From Bacillus massiliigorillae (lineage in GTDB: Bacteria > Bacillota > Bacilli > Bacillales > DSM-1321): DNA of 64,000 bases. The stretch spans positions 51,393 to 115,392 of the forward strand of contig NZ_HG428747.1 in assembly GCF_000380245.2 (NCBI RefSeq), written 5' to 3'. Of this stretch, positions 25,369-34,102 are shown piece by piece. The translations under genes were made by a program, and so were the position numbers. The notes under the pieces are model-generated. The model did no database searches, was not told where the DNA came from, and was given only the letters and a program-made list of their open reading frames with translations. The first letter of the stretch is position 1, and each line of letters starts with the position of its first letter.

Positions 25369-26272
25369 TATGAACTGTGATTTACAAACAGGGATATGTG
25401 GGGATGCAGGAGAAGATGCTGTACAATTGATTGATTTCAACACAATCAACGAAAAGATTACAGTCTACTATGTAACAGATCCTATCTGTTCACATTGCTG
25501 GGCATTAGAGCCTGTTTTGCGACGATTTGAGAAGCAATATGGTCAGTATTTCAACATCCAAACAGTTATGGGTGGTTTATTGGAAAGCTGGAATGGCTTT
25601 GCCGATGTCAAAAACGGCATAGGCAAACCTGCTGATGTAGCCGGGCACTGGAGAGAAGTTGGTGAGCATGCTCGTATGCCTATTGATGGCTCACTATGGT
25701 TAACCAATCCTATTCAATCCTCTTACCCACCATCACGTGTGTTTAAAGTTATTCAGCAAAAGGATGAGCAACTTGCTACCACTTTCTTACGCCGTACACG
25801 AGAAGCGGTTTTTGTATTCAACCAAAACATTGGTGAAGCATCTGTACTTATTGAGATTGTAAATCAACTTAACTTAGACGGAGAAGCCATCTTGAAAGAA
25901 GCAGAACAAGGTAAAGGTCAACAACTACTAGAACAAGATTTTGCTCTAGCACGTTCACTTGGTGTTCGAGGATTTCCATCTATTATCATGATTAACAAAG
26001 AGAATAAAGGAACAAAAATTGTAGGTGCAAGACCATTAGAATATTATTTAAAAGGCCTTGAGCAAACTCTCGCAAAGACATCATTACAACCTCAAGCACC
26101 CTCACCATTATCTCAATTACTGGAGAAAGAAGTTCGTCTCTTCTCAAAAGAAATTGAAGTAATGTATGATCTAACCCAATCACAAATACAATCCTTTATT
26201 CAAAAAGAATTAGATGAAACAGCTTACTCAGCAAAAACCATTCTTAATGAGCTTTATATTGAAATAAAATAG
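25361..26272 (+). CDS. DsbA-like oxidoreductase of the SpxH/FrnE type
   Basis: 303-residue DsbA-fold protein. The active site is C-S-H-C in DPICSHCWALEPVLRRF, matching the YjbH/SpxH group, where the corresponding motif binds zinc or thiols. A cis-Pro loop GVRGFPSI and a C-terminal helical tail follow. The N-terminal NCDLQTGICG segment adds two more Cys. No signal peptide, so it is cytosolic. ATG 25361 is preferred because GGGG lies 9 bases before it; ATG 25355 is also possible. It overlaps the upstream regulator gene by 8 bases, so the two are co-translated. Confidence 0.82.
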   Translation: MNNMNCDLQTGICGDAGEDAVQLIDFNTINEKITVYYVTDPICSHCWALEPVLRRFEKQYGQYFNIQTVMGGLLESWNGFADVKNGIGKPADVAGHWREVGEHARMPIDGSLWLTNPIQSSYPPSRVFKVIQQKDEQLATTFLRRTREAVFVFNQNIGEASVLIEIVNQLNLDGEAILKEAEQGKGQQLLEQDFALARSLGVRGFPSIIMINKENKGTKIVGARPLEYYLKGLEQTLAKTSLQPQAPSPLSQLLEKEVRLFSKEIEVMYDLTQSQIQSFIQKELDETAYSAKTILNELYIEIK

Positions 26273-26275
26273 ACT

Positions 26276-26316
26276 AAAAAAACCGCTCTTTCATTGAATT
26301 CGAGCGGTTTTCTTTA
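26276..26316. terminator. Bidirectional terminator
   Basis: AAACCGCTC / GAGCGGTTT with a 13-base loop, A-run before and T-rich after. Confidence 0.85.
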
Positions 26317-26340
26317 TATATCATGCATGACTATGGCTAT

Positions 26341-27999
26341 CTAGATATGATTTGCCATATGATCAGCTGCAATATAACCAAATGTCATTGCCGGTCCAAG
26401 TGTTGCTCCTGGGCCAGCATACGTTTCACCCATAACCGCTGCCGAGCAATTACCCGCTGCATACAGTCCTTGAATAGCCTCATTATTATTGTTTAATACT
26501 CTTGCATTCTCATCAATAACAACTCCTCCCTTTGTTCCAATATCACCTGGGTAAATTGGGACAGCATAGAAAGGAGCTTTTTCAAGTGGTGCCAAATTAG
26601 GAGCTGGTAAAGTCGGGTCTCCGTAATAATGATCGTACACACTATCACCACGCTGGAAGTCTTCATCCTTACCCGCCCGAGCTAATGAATTAAAGCGATC
26701 AACTGTATCTACTAAATTATTTACGGGTACCTTCATTTTCTCAGCCAATTCTGATATAGAGTTCCCTACCTTAATATATCCACTCTCAATCCACCTCTTC
26801 GGAAAACTTTGCCCAGGGAATAATCCCATGAAAATATAACGGCTTCTTGCAGTTTGATCAAGTATTAACCACGAAGGCACAGTCCTTGCACCTGGTTTAT
26901 CATTCTCATACATTTGATCAATGAAGTCATGATAAGGAGCAGCTTCATTAAGATAGCGCTCACCGTTGCTATTAACAACAATCATGTTCGGTATACCTCG
27001 TTCCGCTACTAAGAAAAATGGTTTTCCTTCAGGTGGCACTGCAGATGGTGCTCCCCATACTTTATCCATCAAATCAAACTTGGCACCTGCACGAAGGCTC
27101 GCCTCAATAATATCACCTGTTTGTCCTTCAGCTGCCGATGTCCAGCTTGTTGAAGTAGGCGAAGGCAAATATTTTTCTCGAAATTGTTGATTATGTGAAA
27201 AGCCACCGGCACCTAATACAACGCCACGGCGAGCTTTAATTCGTAATTTCTTCCCATTACGCTCAACAATTAAACCGACCACTTTATCGTTCTCAATAAT
27301 AAAATCCGAGAAAGCAGTAGATAACCAAACAGAGCCACCCGCTTCTTTAAGTGATAATCGTAATCGCGCCACAAGCGCTTCACCAAGAGCTGCTGGTTTA
27401 TATCCTGTAAAAATAGTTTTCATCAAACGCATACCAATTTTTAAAGACATGGCTTTTCCCTTTGAAGTTCGCTTAATCATATTTACTTTATGAAATTCAT
27501 AAGAGTTCATCACCATACCGTACGTTGGTAAATTAGCTCGACGCATTAACTTACGTTCATCACCTAATTTACGCAAATCAAATATTACAGGCTCTACTGA
27601 CCTTCCCCCCGGAAATCCACCTGGCATTTCTGGGTAATAATCCGAATATGCTGGCGTGTATTCAAAGCGCATATGATCGGTTTGACTGTGTAAAAAATCT
27701 ACCATCTCTGATCCACGAGTAAGATAGGCTTTTTTCAAGCTAGCTGGAACACGGTCACCAATAATCGCATCTAAGTACGCTCCCACTTCCTCTAATGTAT
27801 CTTCTACACCGGCTTCCTTTAAATAACGATTAAGAGGAACCCAAATTGCGCCACCTGAAAGAGCACTTGATCCACCATAATGAGTGGTCTTTTCCAATAC
27901 CAAAGCAGATAATCCTTTCAACGTTGCAGCGAGTGCTGTCGTTAAACCAGCAGCTCCAGATCCAACTACTAAAACATCATAACTAGCATCCCATTCCAT
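26341..27999 (-). CDS. KstD-like FAD-dependent dehydrogenase
   Basis: 552-residue flavoprotein of the fumarate reductase/3-ketosteroid delta-1-dehydrogenase group. The FAD fingerprint VVGSGAAGLTTALAATLKG at the N-terminus is followed by YGGSSALSGGAIWVP. The C-terminus has the KstD hallmark YAGPGATLGPAMTFG and GNCSAAVMGE. No signal peptide. The true substrate in Bacillus is uncertain, since these bacteria are not known steroid degraders in general. A marR gene lies just upstream on the same strand, so expression is probably inducible. Confidence 0.83.
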   Translation of the reverse strand: MEWDASYDVLVVGSGAAGLTTALAATLKGLSALVLEKTTHYGGSSALSGGAIWVPLNRYLKEAGVEDTLEEVGAYLDAIIGDRVPASLKKAYLTRGSEMVDFLHSQTDHMRFEYTPAYSDYYPEMPGGFPGGRSVEPVIFDLRKLGDERKLMRRANLPTYGMVMNSYEFHKVNMIKRTSKGKAMSLKIGMRLMKTIFTGYKPAALGEALVARLRLSLKEAGGSVWLSTAFSDFIIENDKVVGLIVERNGKKLRIKARRGVVLGAGGFSHNQQFREKYLPSPTSTSWTSAAEGQTGDIIEASLRAGAKFDLMDKVWGAPSAVPPEGKPFFLVAERGIPNMIVVNSNGERYLNEAAPYHDFIDQMYENDKPGARTVPSWLILDQTARSRYIFMGLFPGQSFPKRWIESGYIKVGNSISELAEKMKVPVNNLVDTVDRFNSLARAGKDEDFQRGDSVYDHYYGDPTLPAPNLAPLEKAPFYAVPIYPGDIGTKGGVVIDENARVLNNNNEAIQGLYAAGNCSAAVMGETYAGPGATLGPAMTFGYIAADHMANHI

Positions 28000-28043
28000 T
28001 CATATTTTCCTCACTTCCGATATAAATTTAAGAACGTATGACT

Positions 28044-28466
28044 CTATTTGGTGTAGTTATATAACTTCCTGTTTATTTGTAGTAATATCTGCATTTCTGA
28101 CTCTGATAGCGATGCAAGAAACCCTTCCATTAATCGCATTCGCTTCTCTCTTAATGGTTTTAAAAGCTTCATACCTTGCTCTGTAATTTCCATATACACG
28201 ACTCGGCGATCTTTCATATCGCGAGTTCGTTTGACTAACCCACTCTTCACTAACTTATCGACAATCCCCGTAACTGCTCCAGTAGTAACAGAAAGAGAAA
28301 TAGCTAGATTAGATGCTGTTTGCTTTCCTTCAGCACTCAAAAATTCTAAAGCTAAAGCATGTGTAGTAGAATGATTTTCCTCACTCACCTTATTCCATTC
28401 TTGAGACCACCGTTTATTTAAAATGCGATACATCTCAAAAAGCTCCACTAAATCAACACAATCCAT
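28044..28466 (-). CDS. MarR-family regulator, probably of the KstD-like gene
   Basis: 140-residue MarR-type winged helix: ASNLAISLSVTTGAVTGIVDKLVKSGLVKR recognition region and DMKDRRVVYMEITEQG wing. ATG 28466 is used because AAAGGAG lies 6 bases upstream; the longer frame to 28535 contains that site. It precedes the flavoprotein gene by 44 bases on the same strand, so the two are likely one operon and the regulator probably autoregulates. Confidence 0.85.
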   Translation of the reverse strand: MDCVDLVELFEMYRILNKRWSQEWNKVSEENHSTTHALALEFLSAEGKQTASNLAISLSVTTGAVTGIVDKLVKSGLVKRTRDMKDRRVVYMEITEQGMKLLKPLREKRMRLMEGFLASLSESEMQILLQINRKLYNYTK

Positions 28467-28608
28467 AGCCATCTCCTTTCTATCCATGCCGTTACATATC
28501 TTACTACTAAGAAGTTTACTCTTAAGATATTTCATTGTATGTGGGATGGACGAGGTTTAGAAGAAGAACTATATATTATGTATTTAAAGTGACACTTTTC
28601 TATCCTTT

Positions 28609-28779
28609 ATGGATATAGGAGTTGCCTTAGGAACTGTGATTTTAAGCGCCATCGTTACAGCCACAAGCTATGCATTTATGTATCGAGTTTCTAGCTTATG
28701 TATGGTGCTATTTCTTATCATATATATAGTTCATATCGTTCAAACACGCAACAAACATAAGCTATCCGCTATTCATTGA
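28609..28779 (+). pseudogene. Possible remnant of an MFS transporter C-terminus
   Basis: An open frame of 56 codons without a ribosome site encodes two hydrophobic segments (GVALGTVILSAIVTA and SSLCMVLFLIIYIVHIV) and a basic tail. This looks like the last two helices of a major-facilitator exporter. The rest of such a gene is absent. It lies next to a marR gene, a common neighbour of such exporters. A decayed gene is more likely than a working small membrane protein. Confidence 0.4.
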
Positions 28780-28789
28780 CCAAAATAAA

Positions 28790-28824
28790 GAAGCAAGATG
28801 CATGGGGAGCATCTTGCTTCTTTC
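28790..28824. terminator. Terminator of the phnA-like gene
   Basis: GAAGCAAGATGC / GCATCTTGCTTC with a 7-base loop and flanking T/A-rich sequence. Confidence 0.82.
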
Positions 28825-28840
28825 AAAACAAATTCGTTTC

Positions 28841-29188
28841 TTAAATCTTCTTAACAAACTCAGACTTTAATTTCATCGCACCAAAACCATCAATTTTACA
28901 ATCAATATCGTGATCACCATCTACTAGACGGATGCTTTTTACTTTTGTACCTTGTTTCAAAACAGATGAACTTCCTTTTACTTTAAGGTCTTTAATAACC
29001 GTTACAGCATCGCCATCATTTAAAACATTACCATTCGCATCTTTCACAACTTTTACATCTTCGTTGTTTTCAACTTCTGAGCCTAAAGTCCACTCATGAC
29101 CACATTCTGGGCAAACTAAAAGTGTTCCATCTTCATACGTATACTCTGAATTACATTTTGGGCAATTTGGTAAGTTATTCATTTTCAT
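28841..29188 (-). CDS. PhnA/YjdM-type zinc-ribbon protein
   Basis: 115-residue protein of the PhnA (YjdM) family. The N-terminal zinc ribbon has CPKC and CPEC pairs; the C-terminal SH3-like domain contains DANGNVLNDGDAVTVIKDLKVKGSSSVLKQGTK, the family core in order. Despite the historical name, the family is not a phosphonoacetate hydrolase and its function is unsettled. GGAGA precedes the ATG. Single-gene unit ending in a clear hairpin. Confidence 0.88.
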   Translation of the reverse strand: MKMNNLPNCPKCNSEYTYEDGTLLVCPECGHEWTLGSEVENNEDVKVVKDANGNVLNDGDAVTVIKDLKVKGSSSVLKQGTKVKSIRLVDGDHDIDCKIDGFGAMKLKSEFVKKI

Positions 29189-29500
29189 CTATTCTCCATT
29201 CTTTATTTTTCATTTCAATATATATAATTGATTTCATTTTTAAGAAAATCACTTGAAAACTATTATGAGATAGGAATTGACCAATCAATATCTAGGTATC
29301 TCCTCATAGGCTTGTATAATATCATAGTCTTCTTGTATTGACAAACCAGCATAAAATCCACGTAACTCATCATTTTGTTTTAAAAATAAAGTAATAATTC
29401 GTTTATAGCTGATGAATATCTTTACTAAAAACATGGTTTTTTTTAGAAAAAAGGCAAAAGCTTTGACTTACTGTTCAAAATGATGTAAATTACCATTGGG
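29189..29500. other. Intergenic region, nothing recognised
   Basis: AT-rich stretch between phnA and guaC starts without a supportable gene. A weak promoter-like TTGACT (29463) with TAAATT (29486) lies near its end. Confidence 0.4.
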
Positions 29501-29540
29501 CGAACGATTTCAACACCAAAATATAATAACGTTCGTATTT
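29498..29540 (+). promoter_or_regulatory. PurBox-like inverted repeat upstream of guaC
   Basis: CGAAC (29501-29505) and GTTCG (29531-29535) with A/T-rich flanks, 25 bases apart. PurR sites in Bacillus are inverted CGAAC cores of similar layout, usually a little closer. guaC is a PurR target in B. subtilis, so a PurR role here is plausible. Confidence 0.45.
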
Positions 29541-29554
29541 AGAGGTGTATACTA

Positions 29555-30538
29555 ATGAGAAAAGTATTTGATTATGAAGACATTCAATTAATTCCCGCAA
29601 AATGTATAGTAAATAGTCGATCTGAGTGCGACACAAGTGTAACATTAGGTGGACATACTTTTAAGATACCTGTAGTACCTGCAAATATGCAGACAATCAT
29701 TGATGAAAAAATTGCTATGTTTTTAGCTGAAAACGGTTACTTTTATATCATGCATCGTTTCCAACCTGAAAAGCGTTTGAACTTTATTAAAGACATGCAA
29801 TCACGTGGTCTAATTGCATCAATCAGTGTTGGTGTTAAACCAGAAGAATATAGCTTCGTTAAACAACTTGCAGAAGAAAAGCTTATACCAGAATTTATTA
29901 CAATTGATATTGCACATGGACATTCCAATGCAGTAATCAATATGATTAAACATATTAAAGATTACCTACCTACTAGCTTTGTAATTGCAGGAAATGTAGG
30001 AACACCTGAAGCAGTGAGAGAATTAGAACATGCTGGCGCTGATGCTACGAAAGTCGGTATTGGACCAGGTAAAGTATGCATTACAAAGATCAAAACTGGA
30101 TTCGGAACAGGTGGCTGGCAATTAGCAGCTCTACGTCTATGTGCAAAAGCAGCAACGAAACCTATTATCGCAGATGGCGGCATTCGTACGCATGGTGATA
30201 TTGCTAAATCTGTTCGATTCGGTGCAAGTATGGTCATGATTGGTTCTTTATTTGCTGGTCATGAGGAATCTCCAGGAATCACTGTAGAGAAAGATGGAAA
30301 TCTATATAAAGAGTACTTTGGTTCAGCGTCTGAATTCCAAAAAGGCGAGAAGAAAAATGTTGAAGGTAAAAAAATGTTTGTTGAATTCAAAGGTTCTCTA
30401 AAAGATACACTAGTAGAAATGCAACAAGATTTGCAATCTTCTATTTCTTACGCTGGTGGAAATACATTAGATGCTATTCGCACAGTAGATTACGTAGTTG
30501 TTAAAAATTCAATCTTTAATGGCGATAAAGTATTTTAA
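29555..30538 (+). CDS. guaC: GMP reductase
   Basis: NADPH-dependent GMP reductase, GMP to IMP plus ammonia, balancing A and G nucleotides. It is 327 residues, the length of the Bacillus GuaC type, without CBS domains, which separates it from IMP dehydrogenase. The active-site loop GIGPGKVCITKIKTGFG has the catalytic Cys175; the phosphate-binding IADGGIRTHGDIAKSVRFGA follows. AGAGGTG precedes the ATG. Single-gene unit with a strong terminator. Confidence 0.95.
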   Translation: MRKVFDYEDIQLIPAKCIVNSRSECDTSVTLGGHTFKIPVVPANMQTIIDEKIAMFLAENGYFYIMHRFQPEKRLNFIKDMQSRGLIASISVGVKPEEYSFVKQLAEEKLIPEFITIDIAHGHSNAVINMIKHIKDYLPTSFVIAGNVGTPEAVRELEHAGADATKVGIGPGKVCITKIKTGFGTGGWQLAALRLCAKAATKPIIADGGIRTHGDIAKSVRFGASMVMIGSLFAGHEESPGITVEKDGNLYKEYFGSASEFQKGEKKNVEGKKMFVEFKGSLKDTLVEMQQDLQSSISYAGGNTLDAIRTVDYVVVKNSIFNGDKVF

Positions 30539-30556
30539 TAAACAATTTAACTATAT

Positions 30557-30602
30557 AAAAAAAGGTGAGCAAGTTACACGAACTACTTGCTCACCTTTTT
30601 TT
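30557..30602. terminator. Bidirectional terminator
   Basis: AAAGGTGAGCAAGT / ACTTGCTCACCTTT with a 10-base loop and T-run; serves guaC and the convergent heme operon. Confidence 0.92.
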
Positions 30603-31098
30603 ATTTCGTTTTATCTACTACAACATGTAAAAATCTTTCTCCCAATACATCAATATCAAACGCCTGGCCAAACCCAACAACAAATCGACCTTCTTGAGGA
30701 ACTAATTCAAACAATGAAAAATCCAATCCTCGTAAAACGCCCATCATCGGCTTTCCATGAATATTTTCAAATTCAGTGAAGATTTCCTCGTATCCTTCAT
30801 TACCAAGATTTTCAGAAGTACATTGGAAGCGAGCTCGCTCACGAGCAAATAAATTGGACGAACCGTGCTCATCAGCAAGTAACATAATATGAATCAAATC
30901 ATTCTCTTCGATATATTGGTAATGGTCTGATATTTTACTAATATAAATATAAAACTTTCCATCATGTTTCACGAAAGGTGCATAACTAATAAATGGGTCA
31001 CCATTATTATCTTTTGAACTAATGACAATCGTTTTACGCGTATTGATGAACTCTAAGTACTGTTCTTTTTTTTGAGCAAGATCTATTTGCTTTACCAT
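30601..31098 (-). CDS. HugZ/HutZ-like heme utilisation protein (split-barrel FMN fold)
   Basis: 165-residue protein of the pyridoxamine-5'-phosphate-oxidase-like split barrel. It carries the HugZ-group pattern: TVVISSKD-type strand with PFISYAPF, then LLADEHGSSNLFARERARF and the C-terminal GRFVVGFGQAFDI, where HugZ/HutZ enzymes have their conserved VGFG-A motif. These enzymes bind and degrade heme. It is the last gene of a Fur-boxed ABC operon, 11 bases after the ATPase gene, which supports heme iron release in the cytosol. Heme binding here is inferred. Confidence 0.78.
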   Translation of the reverse strand: MVKQIDLAQKKEQYLEFINTRKTIVISSKDNNGDPFISYAPFVKHDGKFYIYISKISDHYQYIEENDLIHIMLLADEHGSSNLFARERARFQCTSENLGNEGYEEIFTEFENIHGKPMMGVLRGLDFSLFELVPQEGRFVVGFGQAFDIDVLGERFLHVVVDKTK

Positions 31099-31109
31099 TT
31101 ACTCTCCTC

Positions 31110-31901
31110 CTAGTTCGCTACAACTGGCGAAATACCAACTAAATTAATACGTGGTTTTCTATGCTGATAATGTGAGTCAATCTCGCACTCTACTCCGTAT
31201 ATTGTACGAATCATATCCTTGGTCATTACTTCCTCAGGTGTACCATAATTCACTACGATTCCTTTTGAGAGCACACAAATTTTATCACTATATATACTAG
31301 CTTGATTTAAATCATGTAACACCATCACAATGGTCATACCCAACTCACGATTAACGGCGTGAATTAATTCTAATAGCTGAAGTTGATGAGCGATATCTAA
31401 GTATGTAGTAGGCTCATCAAGAAGTAATAGCTTAGGTCGCTGTGCTAAAGACATTGCAATCCATGCTCGCTGCGCCTCTCCGCCTGAAAGTGAAGCTACT
31501 TGCCGATTTCTTAAAGCGGTTAATCCTGTTTTTTCAATTGCCCAATCGACGATATCTAAGTCTTCTACTTTTGTTCGTTCATACCATTTCTTATGAGGTG
31601 TGCGACCATACTGTACTAGTTCCTCGACTGTAATATCAGCTGGTGGTTCATTTGATTGGAATAACACACTCATCACTTTTGAAATAGACTTAGACTTTAA
31701 CAACTGAAGGTCTTTACCATCTAAAAAAACTTTCCCTTTTTGGACTGGAATCAGTCTAGACATGGCTTTCAACGCTGTAGATTTCCCCGAACCATTCGGA
31801 CCAATAATCGAAACAATCTCACCTTTTTCAACGTCTATCTTAAAATCATCTAATATCTTTTTATGATCATAGCTAATATCCAATGATTGAGCTTTAAGCA
31901 T
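31110..31901 (-). CDS. Heme/siderophore ABC transporter ATPase (HmuV/FhuC-like)
   Basis: 263-residue FecE-type ATPase: Walker A GPNGSGKST, Q-loop LFQSNEPP, signature LSGGEAQRA, Walker B LLLLDEP and H-loop VLHDLNQA. ATG 31901 is chosen because it directly follows the permease stop (one-base gap) and a GGGTGA site lies inside the permease 3' end. Forms the energising unit for the upstream permease. The operon closes with a HugZ-like enzyme, so heme is the likely cargo. Confidence 0.88.
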   Translation of the reverse strand: MLKAQSLDISYDHKKILDDFKIDVEKGEIVSIIGPNGSGKSTALKAMSRLIPVQKGKVFLDGKDLQLLKSKSISKVMSVLFQSNEPPADITVEELVQYGRTPHKKWYERTKVEDLDIVDWAIEKTGLTALRNRQVASLSGGEAQRAWIAMSLAQRPKLLLLDEPTTYLDIAHQLQLLELIHAVNRELGMTIVMVLHDLNQASIYSDKICVLSKGIVVNYGTPEEVMTKDMIRTIYGVECEIDSHYQHRKPRINLVGISPVVAN

Positions 31902-31902
31902 A

Positions 31903-32898
31903 TTAAATGTCACCCGCTCTCATTAAATATAAAAAATATGGTCCCCCTACCATTGCCATTACGATACCTGCTGGAATATCTAAAGGTGCAAATAAGGAAC
32001 GGCCAATTGTATCTGCTGCTAGTAGTACGACTGCACCTAATACCATGCTCATTGGCAATAACAGGCGATAATTGGAACCAACTAAAAACCTAGACATATG
32101 TGGCACAATCAGCCCTACAAATCCTAATAAACCGACAACTGAAACAGAAATGGCTGCTAAATACACTGCTACAAAAGAAAGCACAATACGAATTCGATTC
32201 GTATTTTCTCCCAGGTTCACAGCCACGTTTTCACCCAAGCTCAAAATATTAGCAGAACGAATACAAAACAATGCAAGAACCCAGCCAATTAACGAATAAG
32301 GAAACAGTATACTAACATCTCCCATCCCTTTTGCAGACAAGCTTCCATTCAACCATTGCAGTGCAGAAGGAAGTCGGTCGCTATAAAGAATCGATAATAA
32401 GCCCGTTATACCACCGAATACGGCATTAACAGCTACTCCTGAAAGAATGATCCGAACAGGGGATATGCCATTTTTCTTCCATGCTAGCGCGTACACTATC
32501 GTAACAGCTACTCCCCCTCCAATTACAGCTGCCAGTGGAATCCACTGACCGAGGCTTGGGAAAAGTAACATAATACATAAAACAGTAACGGCTGCTCCAC
32601 TTGAAACGCCTGTTAAACCTGGATCTGCTAGAGGGTTTCTCATTACTGCTTGTAGTAATGCACCTGAAATAGCGAAATTAATTCCTACTAAAACAGCAAT
32701 AAGTACTCTTGGAATTCGTAAATCCCAAACAATTGTTTCAGACAACGCTTCTCCAGAACCAAAGATTGTTTTAATGGTTTCCGTAGGTGAAATATATACA
32801 CTACCTATACCTATAGATATAATGATGAAAGCAATTAATAGAACAAAGGTTACACCAATGCTGATTTTTTTCCTCGGTTTAACTTCCATTTCTTTCAA
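31903..32898 (-). CDS. FecCD-family heme/siderophore ABC permease
   Basis: 331-residue permease with about ten hydrophobic segments. Motifs: WDLRIPRVLIAVLVGINFAISG, QAVMRNPLADPGLTGV and GLLGFVGLIVPHMSRFLVG, all in family order. It is the same length as the permease at 2388 but clearly diverged, so the two transporters are not a recent duplication. It follows the binding-protein gene by 18 bases. Confidence 0.9.
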   Translation of the reverse strand: MKEMEVKPRKKISIGVTFVLLIAFIIISIGIGSVYISPTETIKTIFGSGEALSETIVWDLRIPRVLIAVLVGINFAISGALLQAVMRNPLADPGLTGVSSGAAVTVLCIMLLFPSLGQWIPLAAVIGGGVAVTIVYALAWKKNGISPVRIILSGVAVNAVFGGITGLLSILYSDRLPSALQWLNGSLSAKGMGDVSILFPYSLIGWVLALFCIRSANILSLGENVAVNLGENTNRIRIVLSFVAVYLAAISVSVVGLLGFVGLIVPHMSRFLVGSNYRLLLPMSMVLGAVVLLAADTIGRSLFAPLDIPAGIVMAMVGGPYFLYLMRAGDI

Positions 32899-32916
32899 CC
32901 CTCATTCTAGAACGGA

Positions 32917-33906
32917 TTACTTAAATAAAATCTCGTTTAGTTTCTCTAATCCTGTAGTTGCCTTTTCAATTGAAGCATATCCGAAAATTTCGTAGTCTAA
33001 AGCTTGAACACGATCCTCTTTAAACGCATTTAATTTCTCCCATGCACCGTTCTTTTTCACTTCAGCTTTAAATTGTTCTAATGCTGCTGTTGGATCACCA
33101 TGTGATACAAGAAGAATCGCATCTGGATTAGCCGCAATAACATCTTCCATATTCATTGGTACGTATGCTTCTGTCGATTCCGTAGCTTCATTTACAATAT
33201 TAATTGCGCCTAATTTCTTCACTAAACTACCCACATACGTTGTTTCATTCATCAGCATGAATGATTCACCAGAACCAAATAACATCATCACTTTCGGTGC
33301 AGTTTTCCCTTTACTATTTTCCAAGACAGCCTTTTCTTTTTCTTCTAATTGTGCAAGATATTCCTTAGCTTTATCTTCTTTATGCAATGTTTTTCCTAAC
33401 ACTTCTAATGAGATTTTCAATTCTTCATAAGAATCAGTTGGAATATATGCTCTCTTTACCTTACTTTGCTTGATTTTCTTTTCTAAACTCTCTTCAATTG
33501 ATTCTGGTCCGATAATAATATCCGGATTTAGACTTGCAATCTTCTCTACATCAGGCGCTATCGTAGACCCGATTTGCGTAATTGTATCGAAGCCTTCCGG
33601 TAATTTATGAGTTGAAGTTGGTATTCCAACTGGTTTAACATCTAAAACATTTAACATTTCAACAATCGAAACAGATGTTGTTACGATTGATTTTGGTTGT
33701 TCTGAAGGGAATTGTTTCAATAATTCCTTTACTTTAGCGTCATTTTCACTAGTTGATTTTGATTCATCTTGTGTTTTTGCATCATGATTTCCATGATCTT
33801 TTGCTACTTCTTCTTTCTTTGTTACTGGTTCTGCCTTATCTTCTGAACATCCCCCTAAAACAAATAATGCAGATAAGAACAGCATCCCGAATATACCCTT
33901 TTTCAT
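32917..33906 (-). CDS. Heme/siderophore ABC substrate-binding lipoprotein
   Basis: 329-residue lipoprotein, lipobox LGGC with Cys20. A linker rich in Lys, Glu, Asp, His and Ser (DHGNHDAKTQDESKSTSEND) precedes the FecB-like lobes. ILLVSHGDP near residue 280 is shared with the binding protein at 1417. ATG 33906 follows a GGGGGA site; the in-frame ATG at 33930 lies within the Fur box region and is unlikely. First gene of the four-gene Fur operon. Confidence 0.85.
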   Translation of the reverse strand: MKKGIFGMLFLSALFVLGGCSEDKAEPVTKKEEVAKDHGNHDAKTQDESKSTSENDAKVKELLKQFPSEQPKSIVTTSVSIVEMLNVLDVKPVGIPTSTHKLPEGFDTITQIGSTIAPDVEKIASLNPDIIIGPESIEESLEKKIKQSKVKRAYIPTDSYEELKISLEVLGKTLHKEDKAKEYLAQLEEKEKAVLENSKGKTAPKVMMLFGSGESFMLMNETTYVGSLVKKLGAINIVNEATESTEAYVPMNMEDVIAANPDAILLVSHGDPTAALEQFKAEVKKNGAWEKLNAFKEDRVQALDYEIFGYASIEKATTGLEKLNEILFK

Positions 33907-33933
33907 TGTAAGAAATCCCCCGTTATTCATAAT

Positions 33934-33954
33934 TGAAAATAATTATCATTATCA
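33934..33954 (-). promoter_or_regulatory. Fur box of the second heme/siderophore operon
   Basis: TGAAAATAATTATCA (33934-33948) differs from the 7-1-7 Fur box at one position; a further ATTATCA follows to 33954, so overlapping Fur sites are likely. It lies about 30 bases before the binding-protein start. Confidence 0.85.
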
Positions 33955-34102
33955 GATAGAAATATATCAGACAATTCAAACGCTAGCAATACATTTTTTT
34001 CTTAATTTTAGTAATTTTATAAAATCTATACTAAAAAGCCATTCTAAATATATAGAATGGCTTGAGATAAAATAATATGAAGTTATCGTAAAAAAAGTAC
34101 AA

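Noticed and set aside
29962..30237. Minus-strand frame of 91 codons inside guaC
   Set aside because: It is the mirror of a highly conserved enzyme gene, with no ribosome site or family match.
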